Positions 31,657 through 39,759 of a stretch of 64,000 bases of DNA are shown here, one piece after another. The stretch's first letter is position 1. Every line of letters begins with the position of its first letter. The translations under genes were made by a program, and so were the position numbers. The stretch is from assembly GCF_007828835.1 (NCBI RefSeq), contig NZ_VIVL01000012.1, positions 1 to 64,000 on the forward strand. The letters are read 5' to 3'. The notes below the pieces were generated by a model. It had not been told where the DNA came from. It worked only from the letters and a program-made list of their open reading frames with translations, and ran no database searches. Source of the stretch: Variovorax beijingensis. Lineage in GTDB: Bacteria; Pseudomonadota; Gammaproteobacteria; Burkholderiales; Burkholderiaceae_C.

Positions 31657-32130
31657 ATGAGCTCGCTCAACGTCAACGGCCGCGACCACGCGGTCGACGC
31701 CGATCCCGGCACCCCCATCCTCTGGGCCCTGCGTGACACGCTGGGCATGACCGGCACCAAGTTCGGCTGCGGCGCGGCGCTGTGCGGCGCCTGCACCGTG
31801 CATCTGGACGGCCAGGCCATCCGCTCGTGCATCACGCCCATCTCGGCCGCTGAAGGCAAGAAGATCGTCACCATCGAAGCCGCCACCGACGGCAGCGACC
31901 CGGTCGGCGCCGCCGTGCACGCCGCATGGGTCCGGCACGACGTGGCGCAGTGCGGCTACTGCCAGAGCGGCCAGATCATGAGCGCCACGGCGTTCCTCAA
32001 GTCGCAGCCCCAGGGCAAGCAGCCCACGGCGGCCGAGATCGATGCCGCCATGGCCGGCAACATCTGCCGCTGCGGCACCTACGCCCGCATCCGCGCCGCG
32101 GTGGCCGATGCCGCCAAATCCCTGGCCTGA
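31657..32130 (+). CDS. (2Fe-2S)-binding subunit of a molybdenum hydroxylase (IorA-like)
   Basis: 157 aa. The plant-type [2Fe-2S] motif is KFGCGAALCGACTVH (about 36-50), and the second cluster is QCGYCQSGQIM with NICRCGTY further on. This is the electron-transfer subunit of xanthine dehydrogenase/isoquinoline 1-oxidoreductase-like enzymes. The molybdopterin subunit follows after 13 bases. No FAD subunit is present, as usual for IorAB-type enzymes that pass electrons to a cytochrome. Confidence 0.88.
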   Translation: MSSLNVNGRDHAVDADPGTPILWALRDTLGMTGTKFGCGAALCGACTVHLDGQAIRSCITPISAAEGKKIVTIEAATDGSDPVGAAVHAAWVRHDVAQCGYCQSGQIMSATAFLKSQPQGKQPTAAEIDAAMAGNICRCGTYARIRAAVADAAKSLA

Positions 32131-32143
32131 AGGAGCATCCGCC

Positions 32144-34414
32144 ATGCTGCCCACCCACATCGATCCCGCCGAACTGCCGCGCATCCTGCAGCGCCTGATG
32201 GCCGCCAGCCAACAGCAACCCGAAGACGCCGCCGCGCTGCCGCGCCGCAGCTTCCTGAAGCTGGCCGGCGTCGGCGGCCTCGCGCTCGGCGCCTTTCCCC
32301 ACATGGCCATGGCGCAGGCCACTGGCAAGGGCGCCGCGGCCAGCACCCTCAAGCCGACGCAGCAGCCCTCGGCCTTCGTGCAGATCGCCCCCAACGGCGA
32401 AGTCACCGTGACCCAGAACCGCCTCGAATTCGGCCAGGGGGTGCAGACCGGCTTGCCGATGATCCTGGCCGAGGAGCTCGATGCCGACTGGAGCCTGGTG
32501 CGCAGCAAGAGCGGCACCAACGACCCCGCCTACCACGACCCGCTCTTCGGCATGCACCTGACCGGCGGCTCCAACTCGATCAAGAACAGCTACACGCAGT
32601 ACCGCGAGCTGGGCGCGCGCGCCCGCGCCATGCTGCTGTCGGCCGCCGCGGCGCGCTGGAACGTCGACGTGTCCACGCTGCGCACGCAGGCCGGCACCGT
32701 GCTGGGCCCGAACGGCCGCAAGCTGGGCTATGGCGAGCTGGCCGAAGCCGCCATGGCGCTGCCGGTGCCCGAGAAAGTCACGCTGAAGGATCCCAAGGAC
32801 TTCCGGATCATCGGCCGCCCGACCACGCGCCTGGACGCGCGCGCCAAGAGCAGCGGCCGGCAGGACTTCGGCATCGACGTCAGGCACGCCGGCCAGCTCA
32901 CGGCCGTGGTGGCGCATCCGCCTGTGTTCGGCGCGCGCCTCGCTTCGGTGGACGACAGCGCCGCGCGCGCCGTCAAGGGCGTGAAGGCCGTGCTGCGCGT
33001 GCCGCTGGACCGCGGCGCCGAAGGCGTGGCCGTGGTGGCCGACGGCTACTGGCCCGCCAAGCTGGGCCGCGACGCGCTCAAGCTGCAGTGGGACACGGCC
33101 GCCGTCGAGAAGGTCGACAGCGACCGGCAGCTGGTCCAGTACCGCGAACTGGCCAGGCAGCCCGGCGCGCGCAAGTTCGACGCCGACATGGCGCCGCTGG
33201 CCAAGGCGCCGCGGCAGCTGGAAGCCGAGTTCGTGTTCCCCTACCTCGCCCATGCGCCGATGGAGCCGCTGAACTGCACCGTCCAGCTGTCGGGCGACCG
33301 CGCCGAACTGTGGGTCGGCACGCAGAGCGCCGGGCTCGACGGCGCCGCGGCGGCGCGCACGCTCGGCCTCAAGCCCGAGCAGGTGCGCGTGAACGTGCAG
33401 ATGGCCGGCGGCGGCTTCGGCCGGCGCTTCGTGGGCTCGAGCGACGTGGTGGTCGAGGCGTGCGAGATCGCCAAGGCCGCGCGCGCCGCCGGGCTCAATG
33501 CGCCGGTGCGCCTGCTGTGGAGCCGCGAGGACGACATCAAGGGCGGCTACTACCGCCCCATGCACCTGCACCGCGCGCGCATCGGCTTCGACGAGCGCGG
33601 CAAGGTGCTGGCCTGGGACCACGTCATCGTGGGCCAGTCGATCACCGCCGGCACGGTGTTCGGCGACTCGATGGTGAAGAACGGCATCGACGCCACGGCC
33701 GTCGAGGGCATGCGCGATCCGTATCCGCTGCCCATGCGCCTGACCGTGCACCACCCCAAGGCCAACGTGCCGGTGCTGTGGTGGCGCAGCGTGGGTTCCA
33801 CCCACACCGCCTTCGTGATGGAGACGCTGCTCGACGAGATCGCGCGCAGCACGAAGCAGGATCCGGTGGCCTACCGCATGCAGCTCTTCGGCGACAAGCA
33901 TCCGCGCCACCGCGCCGCGCTGCAGCTCGCCGTCGACCGGAGCGGCTACGGCAAGAAGCAGCTGCCCGCCGGCCGTGCCTGGGGGGTGGCGGTACACGAA
34001 TCCTTCGAGTCCGTGGTGGCCTACGTGGTGGAAGCTTCGGTGAAGGACGGTCAGCCGGTGCTGCACCGCGCCACCGCCGGCGTGCACTGCAACCTGGCCG
34101 TCAATCCGCGCAGCGTGGAAGCCCAGGTGCAGGGTGCCGCGGTCATGGGCCTGTCGATGTGCCTGCCGGGCGGCGCCATCACGCTGAAGGACGGCGAAGT
34201 GCAGCAGAGCAACTTCGGCGACTTCACCGTCGCGCGCATCACCGACATGCCCGAGTTTGCCGTGCATATCGTGCCGAGCGCGGAGCCGCCCAAGGGCATC
34301 GGCGAGCCGGGCCTGCCGCCGCTGGCGCCGGCCTTCGCGAACGCCATCGCGCAGCTGACCGGCAAGCCGCTGCGCCAGCTGCCGTTCAACCTGGCGGACA
34401 GCAAACCGGCATGA
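32144..34414 (+). CDS. Molybdopterin-binding subunit of an aldehyde/isoquinoline-type oxidoreductase (IorB-like)
   Basis: 756 aa. A twin-arginine signal (PRRSFLKLAGVGG, Arg34-Arg35) ends near MAMAQ, so the folded cofactor enzyme is exported to the periplasm. The two-part molybdopterin domain includes RLEFGQGVQTGLPM, AGGGFGRRF and WWRSVGSTHTAF, with GIGEPGLPPLAPAF near the C-terminus. It hydroxylates N-heterocycles or oxidises aldehydes. It is cotranscribed with the 2Fe-2S subunit and overlaps the cytochrome c gene by ATGA. Confidence 0.9.
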   Translation: MLPTHIDPAELPRILQRLMAASQQQPEDAAALPRRSFLKLAGVGGLALGAFPHMAMAQATGKGAAASTLKPTQQPSAFVQIAPNGEVTVTQNRLEFGQGVQTGLPMILAEELDADWSLVRSKSGTNDPAYHDPLFGMHLTGGSNSIKNSYTQYRELGARARAMLLSAAAARWNVDVSTLRTQAGTVLGPNGRKLGYGELAEAAMALPVPEKVTLKDPKDFRIIGRPTTRLDARAKSSGRQDFGIDVRHAGQLTAVVAHPPVFGARLASVDDSAARAVKGVKAVLRVPLDRGAEGVAVVADGYWPAKLGRDALKLQWDTAAVEKVDSDRQLVQYRELARQPGARKFDADMAPLAKAPRQLEAEFVFPYLAHAPMEPLNCTVQLSGDRAELWVGTQSAGLDGAAAARTLGLKPEQVRVNVQMAGGGFGRRFVGSSDVVVEACEIAKAARAAGLNAPVRLLWSREDDIKGGYYRPMHLHRARIGFDERGKVLAWDHVIVGQSITAGTVFGDSMVKNGIDATAVEGMRDPYPLPMRLTVHHPKANVPVLWWRSVGSTHTAFVMETLLDEIARSTKQDPVAYRMQLFGDKHPRHRAALQLAVDRSGYGKKQLPAGRAWGVAVHESFESVVAYVVEASVKDGQPVLHRATAGVHCNLAVNPRSVEAQVQGAAVMGLSMCLPGGAITLKDGEVQQSNFGDFTVARITDMPEFAVHIVPSAEPPKGIGEPGLPPLAPAFANAIAQLTGKPLRQLPFNLADSKPA

Positions 34415-34755
34415 CCCGCAACGATCGCAAGCAGCGCCTCGCAGCCTCTCTCGCGTTGGCCTTGGCGCTTGGCGCAGGCGCGGCCTGGCCGGACCGCGCG
34501 GCGGCCAGCCAGGCACTGGCGCAGAAGTACGCCTGCATCGCGTGCCACCAGCCCGCGGCCAAGGTGGTGGGGCCGTCGTGGAAGGAGATCGGCGCACGCT
34601 ACGGCGACGGGAAGACCAGCGCGGCGCAGCTGGCGGCGAGCATCAAGGCCGGCAGCTCGGGCAAGTGGGGCGCCATGCCCATGCCGCCGCAGGGCCGGGT
34701 CCCCGATGCCGACCTGCAGTCGCTCGCGCAGTGGCTGATCGACGGCGCGCCCTGA
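34411..34755 (+). CDS. c-type cytochrome
   Basis: 114 aa with a signal peptide (about residues 10-32, ending RAAAS) and one heme site C42-I-A-C45-H46. The probable axial Met is in WGAMPMPPQ. It is a cytochrome c551/c8-like single-heme protein. It overlaps the molybdopterin subunit gene by 4 bases and is the likely periplasmic electron acceptor of that enzyme. Confidence 0.88.
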   Translation: MTRNDRKQRLAASLALALALGAGAAWPDRAAASQALAQKYACIACHQPAAKVVGPSWKEIGARYGDGKTSAAQLAASIKAGSSGKWGAMPMPPQGRVPDADLQSLAQWLIDGAP

Positions 34756-34815
34756 CCGGCATTGCCTGAGCCGCGGCCGCGCCAGGCGGCGCAGGACCGC
34801 TCCCTAGAATGCCGC

Positions 34816-35709
34816 ATGGAAACCCGGCAGATGCGTTGTATCGTGGCCATTGCCGAGGCCGGCAGCCTCACGCGCGCGGCGGAGAACCTCGGCCTCGCGC
34901 AGCCCGCGCTGACGCAGATGCTGAACCGGCTGGAAAGCGAGCTCGGCACCCGGCTCTTCACGCGCACGCGCCGCGGAGCCACGCTCACCGAGGCCGGGCT
35001 CGCCGTCGTCGATGACCTGCGGGCGAGCCTGGCCTACGGCGACGCGGCCACCGAGCGCATCCGCGCCATGGGCGCCGGACGCGCGGGCCGGCTCACCATC
35101 GGCTTTGTCACGCACGCCGTCTACCAGGTGCTGCCACGTGCGCTGCAACGCCTGCGCGCGGCATACCCGCAGCTCGACATCTCCTTGCGCGAGATGAGCA
35201 ATGCCGAGCAGGTCGAGGCGCTCGAAGGCGGGCGCATCGACATCGCGCTGCTGCATCCCCCCGTGGCCGTCAACGCGCGCGTGCACGAGAAGCGGCTCGG
35301 CGAGGAACGGCTGGTCGCAGCCATTCCCGTCGCCCATGAGCCCGGGGCCGACGGCTGCGTGTCGCTGGCGGAGATTGCCGCGCACGGGCTGGTGTGGTTT
35401 CCGAGCCTGCAGATGTCGGCGCTACGCACGCAGGTTCTGGCGGCGTTTCGCGCCGCCGGACACGAGTTGCGGATCGTGCAGGATGCCAACCGCACGCTCA
35501 CGGTGCTGTCGTGCGTGGCGGCGGGCCTGGGGTGGTCGCTGCTGCCGAGCTCGGTGCGCGCGCTGCGCCACGAAGGCGTGCGCTATGCCGAGGTGCGCGA
35601 CGGCGCCGCGCTGCCGCCTTTCGAGCTCTCCGCGATGTGCCTGGCGAAATCGCGCCCCGCATTCGCCGATGCCTTCGCCGCCATGCTCGATGCGTCGCCG
35701 TGCCGCTAA
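34816..35709 (+). CDS. LysR-family transcriptional regulator
   Basis: 297 aa. The N-terminal winged HTH contains MRCIVAIAEAGSLTRAAENL and QPALTQMLNRLESELG. The substrate domain follows from about 90 (RLTIGFVTHAVYQVLPR). It is downstream of the molybdenum hydroxylase genes in the same direction and convergent with the amidohydrolase-Bug operon. The palindrome at 38009-38025 upstream of that operon is a candidate target. Confidence 0.88.
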   Translation: METRQMRCIVAIAEAGSLTRAAENLGLAQPALTQMLNRLESELGTRLFTRTRRGATLTEAGLAVVDDLRASLAYGDAATERIRAMGAGRAGRLTIGFVTHAVYQVLPRALQRLRAAYPQLDISLREMSNAEQVEALEGGRIDIALLHPPVAVNARVHEKRLGEERLVAAIPVAHEPGADGCVSLAEIAAHGLVWFPSLQMSALRTQVLAAFRAAGHELRIVQDANRTLTVLSCVAAGLGWSLLPSSVRALRHEGVRYAEVRDGAALPPFELSAMCLAKSRPAFADAFAAMLDASPCR

Positions 35710-35918
35710 GGCTGTCGAAGCGCCGCTTCCTCGGCCAGCCGCGTGACGATTGCCTGTTCAACCAGCCTGCGCGAGGCGAGCTGCAAGCGGCCGCACTGAG
35801 CGCAGCGATAGAGCCGCCGCGAAGGGAACAGACGCATCCAGAGGCGCCGCTGCAGGCGCTTCAGGTGGCCGAAGCCGCACGGGCAACTTGAAAACAGGTT
35901 TTCCAAGACAAGCTCCAA
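35706..35918 (-). CDS. Possible small zinc-ribbon protein
   Basis: 70 aa with two Cys pairs, SCPCGFG and YRCAQCGR, 25 residues apart, a zinc-ribbon spacing, set in an Arg-rich basic context. There is no ATG; the first usable start is TTG at 35918. It overlaps the convergent LysR stop by four bases. It is plausible because of the Cys pattern, but short and unproven. Confidence 0.4.
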   Translation of the reverse strand: MELVLENLFSSCPCGFGHLKRLQRRLWMRLFPSRRLYRCAQCGRLQLASRRLVEQAIVTRLAEEAALRQP

Positions 35919-36067
35919 ATGGATCCGCAGTACCGAACTCGTCTGTCGCTAGAACTTCTCGGCTCCGGCAGCTTCGTTGCGTCACGTAATTGTTTGTCGA
36001 AATTTCGCCTGATTGTGTTGATATTGGTAACGGTTAACACTCCCACAAAGTGGGGAGTGGCCCCGGT
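35919..36067. other. Intergenic region with a hairpin downstream of the Bug gene
   Basis: Lower in GC than its surroundings. CACTCCCAC-aaa-GTGGGGAGTG at 36038-36059 forms a stem of about nine pairs with one bulge. It sits nine bases past the stop codon of the minus-strand Bug gene, so it may act as its terminator; the run of T that usually follows is weak. Confidence 0.45.
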
Positions 36068-37057
36068 TCAGTCGAGCGCGATCCGGTTGGTCTTCGCGAC
36101 CTGGGTCCATTTGGCGATCTCGGCGCGGCGGAAGGCGTCCAGTTCGGCCGGGGTGGAGCCGATGACCTCGGCGCCCATGGTTTCGAGGCGCGTGCGCACA
36201 TCGGGCTCGCGCAGCACGGCGGCCAATTCCCTGGACAGCCTGTCGACCACGGGCGCAGGCGTTCCGGCCGGAACGAACACGCCGTTCCATTCGTAGACCT
36301 CGTAGCCGGCCAGCCCCGCCTCGGCCACCGTCGGCACCTGCGGCAGCACCGGCGAGCGCGCCTTGCCGGTCACCGCCAGCGCGCGCAGCTTGCCGCCCTG
36401 GATGTACGGCAGGCTGGAGGCCAGGCTGCCGAAGAACACCGGCACCTGGCCCGCCATCACGTCGGTGAGCGCGGGGCCGCCGCCCTTGTAGGCCACGTGG
36501 GTCATGCGCACGCCGGCCATCGCACCGAAGAGTTCCGCGGCGAGGTGCTGCGCCGAGCCGTTGCCCGAGGAGGCGTAGTTGATCTGCTCGGGCCTGGCCT
36601 TCGCCTGCGCGACGAGGTCCTTCACGCCCGCGATGGGCGCGGCAGGGTTGACCACCAGCACATTGGGCACCCGCACCAGCAGCGAGACCGGCGCGAGGTC
36701 GCGCAGCGTGTCGAACGGCATCTTGCTGCGCAGCGCCGGGTTCTGCGAATGGTTGGAGGCGTCGAGCATGACCGTGTAGCCGTCGGCCGCGCTCTTGGCA
36801 ACCAGGTCGCCGCCGATCGCGCCGCCCGCGCCGGCGCGGTTGTCGATCACCACCGGCTGCCCGAGCCGGGCCGAGAGCTTCGGCGCGATCACGCGCGCCA
36901 CCGCGTCGACCGTGCCGCCCGGCGGGTAGGTCACGACCATCTTCACGGGTTTGGCGGGCCATGCCTGTGCCGCGGCGCCCAGGGCCGAAAGGCACAGCGC
37001 GGTGCCGATGCAGGCGGCGGGAAGCCACGCGCGCAGCTTGGGGGTTGTCGCATTCAT
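36068..37057 (-). CDS. Bug-family solute-binding protein
   Basis: 329 aa with a signal peptide ending at GAAAQ (about residue 31). The Bug motifs are present: VVTYPPGGTVDAVARVIAPK, DNRAGAGGAIGGDLVAK and AADGYTVML. It is second in an operon with the amidohydrolase; the two genes overlap by ATGA at 37054-37057. GGAG precedes the start. The pair probably recognises and hydrolyses related lactone- or amide-type compounds. Confidence 0.9.
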   Translation of the reverse strand: MNATTPKLRAWLPAACIGTALCLSALGAAAQAWPAKPVKMVVTYPPGGTVDAVARVIAPKLSARLGQPVVIDNRAGAGGAIGGDLVAKSAADGYTVMLDASNHSQNPALRSKMPFDTLRDLAPVSLLVRVPNVLVVNPAAPIAGVKDLVAQAKARPEQINYASSGNGSAQHLAAELFGAMAGVRMTHVAYKGGGPALTDVMAGQVPVFFGSLASSLPYIQGGKLRALAVTGKARSPVLPQVPTVAEAGLAGYEVYEWNGVFVPAGTPAPVVDRLSRELAAVLREPDVRTRLETMGAEVIGSTPAELDAFRRAEIAKWTQVAKTNRIALD

Positions 37058-37929
37058 GATGTTGTCGTCTCCTTGGAAAAACCGAAAAGCGCGGCCGGCG
37101 TGTCGACCAGGATGCAGCGCCGTGCGTCGGCGTCCGGGATCCAGTGGTTCAGCGCGGTGCGCGTCTGTGCGTAGCCCGCGTGTTCGCGGTGCTGGGTGTG
37201 GGGCCAGTCGCTGCCCCACAGCAGGCGCTGCGGTCCGCAGGCGTCGAGCAGCGACGCCGCGGCGCGCCGCGCCTCGGCCCCGAGCGGATCGCGCCAGCTG
37301 CGGTAGGCGGCCGACAGCTTGACCCAGGTGCGACCACCGGCGGCGGCGCGCGCGAGCCAGCCGAAGCCGCTGTCGGCCGCGGAGTTCTCGCCCGGACGTC
37401 CGAAGTGGTCGACGACCAGCTTGCAGCCGGCATCGAGCACGGGCTGGCCCGCCGCGGCCAGGTCCTGCGATGGCCGGTGCAGCTCGACATGCCAGTCCAG
37501 CGCCCGCACATGCTGCAGCAGGGTTTGCCACACGGGCCGGGAAAGGTCCGGCATCGGCAGCCCCACGAGGTTGAGCCGCAGGCCGCGGACACCGGCATCC
37601 GCGAGCACCCGCAGTTCATCGAACGGCGTTGCGGCGTCGACCACCGCCACGCCGCGCAAGCGCTCCGGGTGGGCGCGCAGCACGCCGAGCAGGTAGCTGT
37701 TGTCGGTGCCGAGGAAGCTGGGCTGCACCAGCACGCCGTGCGACACATCGTGCGCGTCGAGGAGGCCGAGGTACTCGCCGGGCGTGGCGTCGTAGTCCGG
37801 CGCATGCCGGCGCTCGGGAGCGAGCGGCAGGCTGCCGAGGAAGACGTGCGCATGGCTGTCGACCGCGCGCAGGTCTCGCGGACCGTCGCGGAACGTCGAT
37901 CGCTGCGGCAGAGGATGGGAAGAAAACAG
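37054..37929 (-). CDS. Amidohydrolase family protein (2-pyrone-4,6-dicarboxylate lactonase-like), probable CTG start
   Basis: About 291 aa. The metal-binding HxH is DSHAHVF (His26, His28 with the CTG start). Later signatures are LVVDHFGRPG and LLWGSDWPHTQH, with the catalytic Asp. The first in-frame ATG/GTG is the GTG at 37746, which would remove the essential HxH motif. Upstream the frame is open, and a CTG at 37929 is six bases after a perfect AGGAGG (37936-37941). I take this as the start. TIM-barrel hydrolases of this group open lactones or amides. The gene overlaps the Bug gene by 4 bases. Confidence 0.8.
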   Translation of the reverse strand: MFSSHPLPQRSTFRDGPRDLRAVDSHAHVFLGSLPLAPERRHAPDYDATPGEYLGLLDAHDVSHGVLVQPSFLGTDNSYLLGVLRAHPERLRGVAVVDAATPFDELRVLADAGVRGLRLNLVGLPMPDLSRPVWQTLLQHVRALDWHVELHRPSQDLAAAGQPVLDAGCKLVVDHFGRPGENSAADSGFGWLARAAAGGRTWVKLSAAYRSWRDPLGAEARRAAASLLDACGPQRLLWGSDWPHTQHREHAGYAQTRTALNHWIPDADARRCILVDTPAALFGFSKETTTS

Positions 37930-38008
37930 ATCGCGCCTCCTCGATGAAGTGAGGCGGAAGTATCGGCAGGGAAGCGCTGCAGCGGAATCCGCGCGCGCGT
38001 TCGTTATT

Positions 38009-38025
38009 CATAGGCGCCGCTTATG
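38009..38025. promoter_or_regulatory. LysR-type T-N11-A palindrome upstream of the amidohydrolase operon
   Basis: cataggcgccgcttatg is a near-perfect 17-base palindrome with the AT-N11-AT spacing of LysR boxes. It is 80 bases upstream of the amidohydrolase start and just past the norR stop codon. The LysR protein at 34816 is the nearest candidate to bind it. Confidence 0.5.
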
Positions 38026-38040
38026 CCGCGGCCGGCCCGT

Positions 38041-39621
38041 TCAGGGCGTGCTGCCAGTCCGCGGCACGCCGAGCTTGCGCAGCGTCCGGTGGAAGTTGCT
38101 GCGGTCGATGCCGGCCTCGCGCGCTGCATTGGCCACGTGCCCGCGGTGCCGCGCCAGCGCATCGGCGAGCCAGGCGCGCTGGAACGCCTCGGTGGCTTCG
38201 CGCAGTGTGCCGCCGGCGGCGCCGGCAAGGCCCGTGCCCGTGCCTGCGGACACCGGGGCGGGTGATGTCGATGGCGTTGCGGAGCCCCCGGCCGCCGCCG
38301 CATCCAGCGCCAGGTGATGCGGCTCGATCGCGGTCCAGCGCGCGCCGCGGCGCTGCTCCCTGAAGGCGCGCAGCGATGCGCGGCTGATCACATGCTCGAG
38401 TTCGCGCACGTTGCCGGGCCAGCCGTGCGCGAGCAGCGCGGCCTTGGCGGCCGGCGACAGCCGCAGGTTGCGCGCGCCCAGGCGGTGCTGGTTCTCCTCG
38501 AGAAAGCCGCCCGCGAGCGCCACCACGTCGCGCCCGCGCTCGCGCAGCGGTGGCACGACCAGCGGATAGACCGAGAGCCGGTGGTAGAGGTCGGCACGGA
38601 AGCGGCCCTGCGCGATCGCTGCGGGCAGGTCGCGGTTGGTGGCCGCGATCACGCGCACGTCGACCTTCAGCGTGCGATCGCTGCCGGGCCGCTGCAGCTC
38701 GCCGCTCTGCAGCACGCGCAGCAGCTTGGCCTGCACCGTCAGCGGCAGCTCGCCCACCTCGTCGAGAAAGAGCGTGCCGCCATCGGCGATCTCGAACTTG
38801 CCGCTGCGGTCCTGCAGCGCGCCGGTGAAGGCGCCGCGCTTGTGGCCGAAGAGCTCGCTGTCGGCCAGCGTCTCGGGCAGCGCCGCGCAGTTCACCTGCA
38901 CCAGCGGCTGGTCGCTGCGGCGCGAGCGCGCATGCAGGCGCTGCGCCACCAGGTCCTTGCCCACGCCGGTCTCGCCGAGCACCAGCACCGTGAGGTCGGA
39001 CACCGCGACCGTGTCGATCTCGCTGCACAGCTGCTTCATCGCGGGGCTGCCGCCGAGCAGCTCGCGCGTGGCGCCGCCGCCCGAGCGCAGGGCCTGCGCG
39101 ACGGCCTGCTCGCGCATCGCGCGCGCTTCCATTTCCTGGATCGTGTGGGCCGCCTCGATGCCGGTTTCGACCAGCGCCACCAGCGCGTTGAGCTGCGCCG
39201 GCCCCACGGCCTCGAAGGTGCCGGCCTCGAGCGCATCCAGCGTCAGCAGGCCCCAGACGACGCCGCGCAGCCGCAGCGGCGCGCCCATGCAGTCGTGCAC
39301 GGGCAGGATGCCCGGCTGGCCCGCGACGAGGCCGTCGTACGGATCGGGCAGGCCGCAGTCCTGCGCGAAGCGCAGGCCCCGCGCGCTCTCGAGCAGGCGG
39401 GCAAAGCGCGGGTGCGAGGCCACCGGAAACTGCCGCCCCAGGGTTTCGTCGCTCAGGCCGTCCACGGCCAGCGGCCGCAGCACGTCGCCGTCGAGCCGCA
39501 GCAGTGCGGCGGCATCGCATCGGACGAGGCCGCGCGCGGCGGCAAGGAGCGACCGGTAGCGCGGACCCTCGGTGGCCGCGGCCGCCCCGCTTGTGGTCGA
39601 ATTGACACTTGTGGTGGTCAT
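38041..39621 (-). CDS. norR: NorR-like sigma-54-dependent nitric-oxide-responsive activator
   Basis: 526 aa. The N-terminal GAF domain (about 25-175) is where NorR senses NO through a mononuclear iron. The central AAA+ domain has GETGVGKDLVAQ (Walker A), the sigma-54 contact loop RGAFTGA and GGTLFLDEVGELPL. A C-terminal Fis-type HTH ends the protein (VANAAREAGIDRSNFHRTL). Divergent transcription from hmp supports the NorR assignment over other sigma-54 activators. Two palindromes lie in the shared promoter region. Confidence 0.88.
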   Translation of the reverse strand: MTTTSVNSTTSGAAAATEGPRYRSLLAAARGLVRCDAAALLRLDGDVLRPLAVDGLSDETLGRQFPVASHPRFARLLESARGLRFAQDCGLPDPYDGLVAGQPGILPVHDCMGAPLRLRGVVWGLLTLDALEAGTFEAVGPAQLNALVALVETGIEAAHTIQEMEARAMREQAVAQALRSGGGATRELLGGSPAMKQLCSEIDTVAVSDLTVLVLGETGVGKDLVAQRLHARSRRSDQPLVQVNCAALPETLADSELFGHKRGAFTGALQDRSGKFEIADGGTLFLDEVGELPLTVQAKLLRVLQSGELQRPGSDRTLKVDVRVIAATNRDLPAAIAQGRFRADLYHRLSVYPLVVPPLRERGRDVVALAGGFLEENQHRLGARNLRLSPAAKAALLAHGWPGNVRELEHVISRASLRAFREQRRGARWTAIEPHHLALDAAAAGGSATPSTSPAPVSAGTGTGLAGAAGGTLREATEAFQRAWLADALARHRGHVANAAREAGIDRSNFHRTLRKLGVPRTGSTP

Positions 39622-39625
39622 AAAT

Positions 39626-39669
39626 GCAACATGAATCCTGTTGCGGATTTGACCACGTATCGCAAATCC
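39626..39669. promoter_or_regulatory. Two perfect inverted repeats in the norR-hmp intergenic region
   Basis: GCAACA-N7-TGTTGC spans 39626-39644, and GGATTTG-N11-CAAATCC spans 39645-39669, directly adjacent. They lie between the divergent starts and are candidate binding sites for NorR or another NO/oxygen regulator. A sigma-54 -24/-12 pair with correct spacing was not found. TGGCGGG at 39677 and TTGC at 39687 are one base too close. Confidence 0.5.
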
Positions 39670-39759
39670 CCAATGGTGGCGGGCACTTGCGAGAGGCCGC
39701 CGGCTGGCATGGATCGTGAGAGGGAAGAGCATCCCAACTGCCGACCCCGAAAGCCACAG

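Noticed and set aside
31997..34597. 866-aa minus-strand ORF opposite the molybdopterin subunit
   Set aside because: Antisense shadow of an enzyme with intact motifs; no recognisable domain.
39677..39718. Sigma-54 promoter for hmp
   Set aside because: TGGCGGG/TTGC has GG and GC nine bases apart where ten are needed, and TGGCATG/GTGA lacks the -12 GC; neither is good enough to annotate.
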